64,000 bases of DNA, from positions 1 to 64,000 of the forward strand of contig CALZGM010000017.1 in the NCBI GenBank assembly GCA_945787015.1, written 5' to 3'. Below, in pieces: positions 58,823 through 64,000 of the stretch (its first letter is position 1; each line of letters starts with the position of its first letter). The translations under genes and the position numbers were made by a program. The notes beneath the pieces were generated by a model. That model did no database searches. It saw nothing but the letters and a program-made list of their open reading frames with translations, and had not been told where the DNA came from. The DNA comes from an uncultured Roseburia sp. Its GTDB lineage: Bacteria > Bacillota > Clostridia > Lachnospirales > Lachnospiraceae.

Positions 58823-60656
58823 ATGCCATCACTTCTTCAAATTGAGAATTATAAAGGTTCGCATAAAATCCGCCTTTTGCAAGTAATTCTTCATGATTGC
58901 CCTGCTCTACGATATCCCCGTCTCTCATAACAAGAATGATATCTGCATCGCGAATCGTTGACAGGCGATGTGCGATGATAAAACTGGTTCTACCCCGCAT
59001 TAGATTATCCATTGCCTTTTGAATTTCAATTTCTGTTCTGGTATCAACAGAAGAAGTTGCCTCATCTAAAATCAGCACGCGATTATCCGCCAAAATTGCT
59101 CTTGCTATCGTAAGCAGCTGCTTCTGTCCCTGCGATACATTACTTGCATCTTCATTTAATTCCATCTGATAGCCGCCAGGCAATGTTTGAATAAAATGAT
59201 GCGCTCGTGCTGCCTTAGCTGCCGCAATTACTTCCTCATCTGTCGCATCTAATCTGCCATAGCGGATATTTTCCATGATGGTTCCCTTAAAGAGCCATGT
59301 ATCCTGCAATACCATGCCAAAGGCATCTCTTAACTCTCTGCGATTAAAATCTCTGACATCATGACCATCCAATTTTATGGAACCTTCATTCACATCATAG
59401 AATCGCATTAATAATTTTACCATTGTCGTCTTTCCTGCTCCGGTCGGGCCAACAATCGCAATCTTTTGTCCCGGTTCTACATGAGCACTGAAATCTTTGA
59501 TGATTACCTGATTTGGATGATATCCAAAGCGAATATGCTCAAAGTCTACACGGCCTGTCACTTTTGTTACATCTGCCGGATTCTCTACGGTCTGGTTCTC
59601 TTCTTCCTCTTCTAAAAATGCAAATACCCGTTCTGAAGCTGCCGTCATTGACTGTACCATATTTATCACCTGCGCAATCTGCTGAATCGGCTGTGAGAAA
59701 TTCTTTACATACTGAATAAATGCCTGAATATCACCGATGGTAATGACACCACGCATTGCAAGCACGCCTCCAACCAGGGCAACTCCCGCATATCCCAGAT
59801 TTCCTACAAAAATCATAATCGGCTGCATCATACCTGATAAGAACTGTGATTTCCATGCAGATTCGTATAAAGTATTGTTAATCTGCTCAAATTCTGCTAA
59901 TGTATCCTCTTCTCGGTTAAATGACTTAATGACAAGATGACCGCTATAAGTCTCTTCTACCTGTCCATTCATGTGCCCCAAAGATTCCTGCTGTGATTTA
60001 AAAAATTTCTGTGAATGTTTTACCACAGAAGATATTAAAAACATCGAAATCGGTAAAATCACAAGCGCAATTAAGGTCATCAGAGGTGAAATACTAAGCA
60101 TCATTACCAATACACCGACTAAAGTTGTGACAGATGTAATAATAGTTGTGATGCTCTGGTTTAATCCCTGTCCTACCGTATCTACATCATTCGTGATACG
60201 TGAAAGTACTTCCCCGTAAGTACGGCTTTCGAAATACTTCATCGGCATCCGGTTAATCTTTTCCGAAATTTCTTTTCTAAGTTTGTAACAAACCTTTTGT
60301 GTTACATCAGTCATAATCCAGCCCTGAATAAACCGAAAAACAGCACTGCATACATATAACAGGAAAGTCAAAAATAAAATCTGACCGATTCGTTCAAAAT
60401 TAATACCGCCGGTACCTGCAATTTTAGCGATAAGTCCCTCTGACAATGCAGTCGTAGCCTTTCCCATAATTTTCGGGCTGATTACATTTAAGATTGTTGA
60501 AAGAACGGCAACAATCATAACGATTAGAATCGCAAATTTATATCCCCCGATATACCGAATCATTTTTTTGATAGAACTGTTAAAATCCTTTGGTTTCTCT
60601 CCCGGCTGCATTCCCTTACCCGGTCCACGTCTTCTATTGGAATGTTCCTTACTCAT
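58821..60656 (-). CDS. ABC exporter half-transporter, catalytic-site subunit
   Basis: A 611-residue fused permease-ATPase. Six membrane segments (about 35-320) form the type IV exporter fold, then the ATPase domain has Walker A GPTGAGKTT, a divergent signature VSQGQ, Walker B ILDEATSS with the catalytic Glu and the switch His in IAHRLST. The start is taken at ATG 60656 with AGGAGG 9 bases upstream; it overlaps the upstream partner by 8 bases. With that partner it forms a heterodimeric exporter of the LmrCD/BmrCD type, probably exporting lipids or drugs. Confidence 0.9.
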   Translation of the reverse strand: MSKEHSNRRRGPGKGMQPGEKPKDFNSSIKKMIRYIGGYKFAILIVMIVAVLSTILNVISPKIMGKATTALSEGLIAKIAGTGGINFERIGQILFLTFLLYVCSAVFRFIQGWIMTDVTQKVCYKLRKEISEKINRMPMKYFESRTYGEVLSRITNDVDTVGQGLNQSITTIITSVTTLVGVLVMMLSISPLMTLIALVILPISMFLISSVVKHSQKFFKSQQESLGHMNGQVEETYSGHLVIKSFNREEDTLAEFEQINNTLYESAWKSQFLSGMMQPIMIFVGNLGYAGVALVGGVLAMRGVITIGDIQAFIQYVKNFSQPIQQIAQVINMVQSMTAASERVFAFLEEEEENQTVENPADVTKVTGRVDFEHIRFGYHPNQVIIKDFSAHVEPGQKIAIVGPTGAGKTTMVKLLMRFYDVNEGSIKLDGHDVRDFNRRELRDAFGMVLQDTWLFKGTIMENIRYGRLDATDEEVIAAAKAARAHHFIQTLPGGYQMELNEDASNVSQGQKQLLTIARAILADNRVLILDEATSSVDTRTEIEIQKAMDNLMRGRTSFIIAHRLSTIRDADIILVMRDGDIVEQGNHEELLAKGGFYANLYNSQFEEVMA

Positions 60657-62967
60657 CTGCAATCACCTCCTCTTCTGCTAAGCCAAGCTCTTTTTCAGAA
60701 AGCTGTGATTTTGCAATTTCCCTATAAACTTCACACGACTTCAGCAAATCCTCGTGTCGACCTTTTCCTACGATTTTTCCGTCACTTAATACCAAAATCT
60801 GGTCTGCATGTAATATGGTGCTAATACGCTGTGCAACAATAATGGTTGTGCAATCTTTTGTATACTCTGCTAATGCTTTTCTTAATGCAGCATCGGTTTT
60901 TAAATCTAATGCCGAAAAACTGTCATCAAAGATATAGATTTTTGGCTGTTTTGCAATTGCTCTTGCTATCGCAAGACGCTGTTTCTGTCCACCCGATACA
61001 TTTGTACCGCCCTGGGCAATCGTGCTTTCAAATTTTTCTCTTTTTTCCTCGATAAATTCAGACGCCTGTGCAATTTCAGCTACCTTTGCAAGCTCTTCCT
61101 CAGTCGCATCCCTTTTACCAAAGCGAAGATTACTTGCAATTGTTCCGGAGAATAATAAGCCTTTCTGCGGGACAAAACCAATATTATCTCTGAGACTTTT
61201 CATTTTCATATCCCGAATATCAATGCCATCTAATGTTATCTTTCCTTCTGTTACATCATAAAATCTCGGAATCAGATTCACCAGGGTAGACTTTCCGCAT
61301 CCGGTACTGCCAATAATAGCTGTTGTTTCACCCGGCTTTGCTTCGAAATCAATGTCGCTTAATACATCCGCCTGCGCTCCCGGATAACGGAAATGAACAT
61401 GTGAAAACTTCACCACACCCTTATTCTCTTTACTTTCAATTGCATCCTTTTTGTCTAAAATAGAGGATTCCGTATTTAAAACCTCATCAATTCGGTCCGC
61501 TGCCACCGCTGCCCTAGGTAGCATAATTGAAATTGCTGTAAGCATTAAAAATGACATTACAATCTGCATTGCATAGGTAATAAATGCTGTCATAGTACCG
61601 ACCTGCATCACTCCTGCATCAATTTTATGTGCCGCAATCCACACAATCGCAATCGTGACCACATTCATAATAATGGTCATTCCGGGCATCATGAAATTCA
61701 TGACTCGATTCGTAAACAGATTCGTTTTTGTCAAATCTCTGTTTGCTTCATCAAATCGCTTTTCTTCCAAATCTTCACGTTTAAACGCCCGGATAACAGA
61801 AAGCCCAGTTAAAATTTCTCTTGAAACAAGGTTCATATTATCGACCAGCTTCTGCATTAATTTGAATTTTGGCATTGCAGCCGACATCAACACCATGATG
61901 TATCCCATAAGTGCAAGAAGTGCCAGTACAATCACATATCCCATACCTGCTCCGGTCTCAATTACTTTCAAAATACCGCCGGCTGCAAGGATTGGTGCAT
62001 AAGCAATCATTCGAAGCAACATAATAGATACCATCTGAATTTGCTGAATATCATTGGTACTTCTTGTAATTAGTGATGCTGTAGAGAACTTGTCCATCTC
62101 TGCGTTTGAAAAGCTGACCACTTTTTTAAAGATTTTTTCACGTAAATCACGTCCAATACCGGCTCCTACTTTTGAAGAATAGTAGACTACCAAAACTGCA
62201 GTAATTCCCATGACAAGCGCTATCCCAATCATTTTGAGGCCCGCTGTCACCAAATAATCCATTTGAATCTCTTCAATGTCCATGCCTGCCTCTGTTAGGC
62301 ATCGGGCTGCATAAGCAATCCCCATTGATTTTACAAGGGATGTCCCCATCGTATCAATAGTGTTTTTCATATGATCACGCATCCCTAATAGAGAATTAGA
62401 GTCTAATAAACCTGCTTCAGCCATGCTTTTAAAAACGGATCTAACATCTACACAGACAACCTGATAAGTTTCGCCTTCTGTGTTTTCCTTATCCAAAACA
62501 AAACTAGTTAGCTCCACCCCCATAAGAGCTCCTATTTCCTCTATGCTAAGTGACTCAAGCATTGCCCTATCCATACCGGCCTGTTCTGCCAGCATATCTT
62601 TAAATGTTGCTTCCTCAACAGCCGACATCTGATAGTTCATAATCAAAGGCAATAATAGTTCTTCATCTAATCTGTCTAATGCTTCCCCGGAAAGCTGGCG
62701 TACACAGATTTCACCTTTCTGCTTATATGCACCTTCCCAATCCATGCGTTCTTCTTCCGTCATAAAAAGCTTTGCCATCTCAAATTCTTCTGTCGTAATC
62801 TGCTCCGGGATTACATGTTCTACACCACTATTAATAATACCAACGTCAATAATATTTGAGGTATACTGTGGCATTGCCAAGTCGCACCAAGCCTGTGCCA
62901 TAAGCATAAGAACAATCAGAATAATCGTCTTCCAGTACGGAATCATATTTTTAAATATTCTTTTCAT
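60649..62967 (-). CDS. ABC exporter half-transporter with degenerate site and external domain
   Basis: A 772-residue half-transporter. Between the first and second membrane segments (about 45-235) there is an extra, acidic, helical domain predicted outside the cell (EMAKLFMTEEERMDWEG and following), like the extracellular domain of BmrD. The ATPase domain has Walker A GSTGCGKST and a normal signature VSGGQ, but the Walker B Glu is Asp (IFDDSFS) and the switch His is Gln (IVAQRIST), so its own site is degenerate. Together with the downstream gene, which has the catalytic site and a divergent signature, this is the classical heterodimer division of labour. Confidence 0.9.
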   Translation of the reverse strand: MKRIFKNMIPYWKTIILIVLMLMAQAWCDLAMPQYTSNIIDVGIINSGVEHVIPEQITTEEFEMAKLFMTEEERMDWEGAYKQKGEICVRQLSGEALDRLDEELLLPLIMNYQMSAVEEATFKDMLAEQAGMDRAMLESLSIEEIGALMGVELTSFVLDKENTEGETYQVVCVDVRSVFKSMAEAGLLDSNSLLGMRDHMKNTIDTMGTSLVKSMGIAYAARCLTEAGMDIEEIQMDYLVTAGLKMIGIALVMGITAVLVVYYSSKVGAGIGRDLREKIFKKVVSFSNAEMDKFSTASLITRSTNDIQQIQMVSIMLLRMIAYAPILAAGGILKVIETGAGMGYVIVLALLALMGYIMVLMSAAMPKFKLMQKLVDNMNLVSREILTGLSVIRAFKREDLEEKRFDEANRDLTKTNLFTNRVMNFMMPGMTIIMNVVTIAIVWIAAHKIDAGVMQVGTMTAFITYAMQIVMSFLMLTAISIMLPRAAVAADRIDEVLNTESSILDKKDAIESKENKGVVKFSHVHFRYPGAQADVLSDIDFEAKPGETTAIIGSTGCGKSTLVNLIPRFYDVTEGKITLDGIDIRDMKMKSLRDNIGFVPQKGLLFSGTIASNLRFGKRDATEEELAKVAEIAQASEFIEEKREKFESTIAQGGTNVSGGQKQRLAIARAIAKQPKIYIFDDSFSALDLKTDAALRKALAEYTKDCTTIIVAQRISTILHADQILVLSDGKIVGKGRHEDLLKSCEVYREIAKSQLSEKELGLAEEEVIADE

Positions 62968-63020
62968 CCATATCTTCCCTTCTCTCTCTTATTTTTAGTA
63001 AATTATGTAAATAATAACCA

Positions 63021-63050
63021 CAGGGAATCACTTGGTCAAGTAATTCCCTG
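63021..63050 (-). terminator. Hairpin after aroD
   Basis: A 14-bp inverted repeat (63021-63034 with 63037-63050, one G-U on the minus strand). The T tract lies on the plus-strand side; the minus-strand side has only a T-poor stretch, so its role as aroD terminator is uncertain. Confidence 0.5.
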
Positions 63051-63072
63051 CTTTTTTATAATAATTTCATTT

Positions 63073-63828
63073 TTATATTGATACACTTTCGTGAAATACA
63101 TCAAGGATTTCAATCACATCCTTATAAGGCATCTGGCCAGGCGCACTAGCCTCCTTGTTAGCTGCAAATGTTACACAGGATCCAAAGGTCTCCCCGCACA
63201 AACGACTTATCATCCCCATTTTCCCCATAGCCATGGAAATAATCGGTGTATCCGGATTTTCTTTATAAAATTCATTCGTTACAGAAAGCAGACTCAATAC
63301 ATCTTCTTCGCTTTGCGGCATAACAGCTATTTTAACAATATCAGCGTTTCCTGCACACATTCTCTCGAGAAGCATTTTCATTACTTCACGTTCCGGTGTT
63401 TCATGAAAATCGTGATGAGAAGCTACGATTTTCACACCCTGCTCCTGTAATTCGCGAATTTTCAAAATCGGATATTCCTCCTCGAAATATTCCAAATCCA
63501 GCAAATCTACACATTTCGATTCTGCAGCAATATCATGAATATCTTCCAGTTCTTCCGGTGTCACTTCTCCTAATCCTCCTTGTGCCTTAGTCCGGAATGT
63601 ATATAAAAATACTTTTTCCTTCAAAAACGGAGCAACCGTCTGCAAAATTTCTCTTACTTCATTGAAATCCCGAAATTTTGGAAAAGCATCTACTCTCCAT
63701 TCAATTATATCCGCAGAGCTCTTTGTTAGTGCAATAATCTCATCAACAATCCCCTGTTTTGTTTTCTCCATAACCGGCACGCAGACACACGGCCTGCCGC
63801 CTCCAATCTTTTTCCCTTTAATTTGCAC
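63073..63828 (-). CDS. aroD: 3-dehydroquinate dehydratase, type I
   Basis: A 251-residue type I enzyme of the shikimate pathway. IEWRVDAF is the N-terminal substrate-binding strand, ASHHDFHETP carries the catalytic His, and DIVKIAVMPQSE the Schiff-base Lys. The start is GTG, with GGAGGAAAC upstream, at the canonical position. It has a strong promoter placed back to back with that of a divergent gene, probably also of aromatic amino acid synthesis. Confidence 0.93.
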   Translation of the reverse strand: MQIKGKKIGGGRPCVCVPVMEKTKQGIVDEIIALTKSSADIIEWRVDAFPKFRDFNEVREILQTVAPFLKEKVFLYTFRTKAQGGLGEVTPEELEDIHDIAAESKCVDLLDLEYFEEEYPILKIRELQEQGVKIVASHHDFHETPEREVMKMLLERMCAGNADIVKIAVMPQSEEDVLSLLSVTNEFYKENPDTPIISMAMGKMGMISRLCGETFGSCVTFAANKEASAPGQMPYKDVIEILDVFHESVSI

Positions 63829-63859
63829 GTTAAGTTTCCTCCAACTAAAAGATGTCTTT

Positions 63860-63888
63860 ATTATATGATATCAAAAAAAATTATGCAA
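63860..63888 (-). promoter_or_regulatory. Promoter of aroD
   Basis: On the minus strand TTGCAT (63888-63883), 17 bases and a perfect TATAAT (63865-63860), 32 bases before the GTG start. Confidence 0.75.
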
Positions 63889-63892
63889 ACAT

Positions 63893-63921
63893 TTGACAAT
63901 ATGTTTCTATTTGTTTAAGAT
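63893..63921 (+). promoter_or_regulatory. Promoter of the divergent edge gene
   Basis: TTGACA (63893-63898), 17 bases and TAAGAT (63916-63921). Its -35 lies 4 bases from the aroD -35, back to back. Confidence 0.75.
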
Positions 63922-63958
63922 AATTTTTACGATAGAAAGGTAACAGAGAGGTACTATT

Positions 63959-64000
63959 ATGAGTTTTCAATTTATAAAACAACTGCCAACACCGGAACAA
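63959..64000 (+). CDS. Partial gene, probably DAHP synthase (start only)
   Basis: Fourteen codons before the window ends, reading MSFQFIKQLPTPEQ, with GAGAGG 8 bases upstream of the ATG and a good promoter. The short N-terminus resembles from memory the start of class I 3-deoxy-7-phosphoheptulonate synthases of Clostridia, and the divergent aroD neighbour fits a shikimate pathway pair. The identification rests on very little sequence. Confidence 0.5.
   Translation, partial: MSFQFIKQLPTPEQ

Overview
The window looks like a chromosomal segment of a spore-forming anaerobic Firmicute, most likely a gut-type member of the Lachnospiraceae (Clostridia). The reasons are: Spo0A and SpoIVB; the order asp23-nusB-xseA-xseB-ispA-dxs-tlyA-nadK-argR-recN-spoIVB; a rubrerythrin; an [FeFe]-hydrogenase; a CIRCE-controlled groESL; and strong AGGAGG-type ribosome sites in A+T-rich DNA. 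The family assignment is an inference from gene content and was not computed. Almost every gene lies on the minus strand; the exceptions are a PLP enzyme (8627), dinB (57526) and a gene cut by the right edge (63959). No insertion sequence, prophage, CRISPR array or rRNA was seen, and no stretch longer than 300 bases lacks a gene.

Layout, left to right. 0-1.6 kb: a secreted beta-helix lipoprotein. 1.7-8.5 kb: a four-gene module of unknown function made of a giant beta-sandwich/alpha-solenoid protein, a divergent Hsp70/actin-like ATPase, a TPR protein and a coiled-coil membrane protein. 8.6-9.7 kb: a CobD/HisC-like PLP enzyme. 9.8-15.7 kb: a signalling operon with a CHASE2 adenylate cyclase, a TIM-barrel protein, a GAF-HD-GYP protein and a FecR protein with zinc-ribbon-like repeats. 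15.7-18.6 kb: a membrane LuxR protein, DegV, methylglyoxal synthase and a Nudix enzyme. 18.8-20.8 kb: groESL. 20.9-25.9 kb: a lipase-like protein, a HAD phosphatase, and an operon in which NfeD and flotillin lie between a histidine kinase and a LytTR response regulator. 26-32 kb: nagB, an [FeFe]-hydrogenase, glgA, spo0A and a broken TPR-GGDEF gene. 32-38.3 kb: a complete N-acetylglucosamine PTS operon (antiterminator, IIA, HPr, IICB, NagA, enzyme I) behind a RAT/terminator switch. 38.3-49.3 kb: the conserved spoIVB-to-asp23 run. 49.3-56.7 kb: glmS, metA, ligA, a pseudouridine synthase, an SH3 protein and tRNA-Arg(CCG). 56.8-64 kb: rubrerythrin and dinB either side of a LexA-type box, a heterodimeric ABC exporter, and aroD diverging from a probable DAHP synthase.

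How they fit together. Amino-sugar metabolism recurs: the PTS operon brings in GlcNAc and deacetylates it, nagB feeds it to glycolysis, and glmS makes glucosamine-6-phosphate for cell wall. Developmental and envelope signalling recurs too: Spo0A, SpoIVB, class III cyclase, HD-GYP and GGDEF proteins, and a flotillin-linked two-component pair. SpoIVB and Spo0A, usually adjacent in Bacillus and Clostridium, are here separated by about 8 kb holding the PTS operon flanked by two damaged genes, which looks like an insertion point. The best candidates for undescribed biology are the four-gene ATPase module, the cyclase/HD-GYP/FecR operon, the kinase-NfeD-flotillin-regulator operon and the PTS operon whose HPr has alanine in place of regulatory Ser46.
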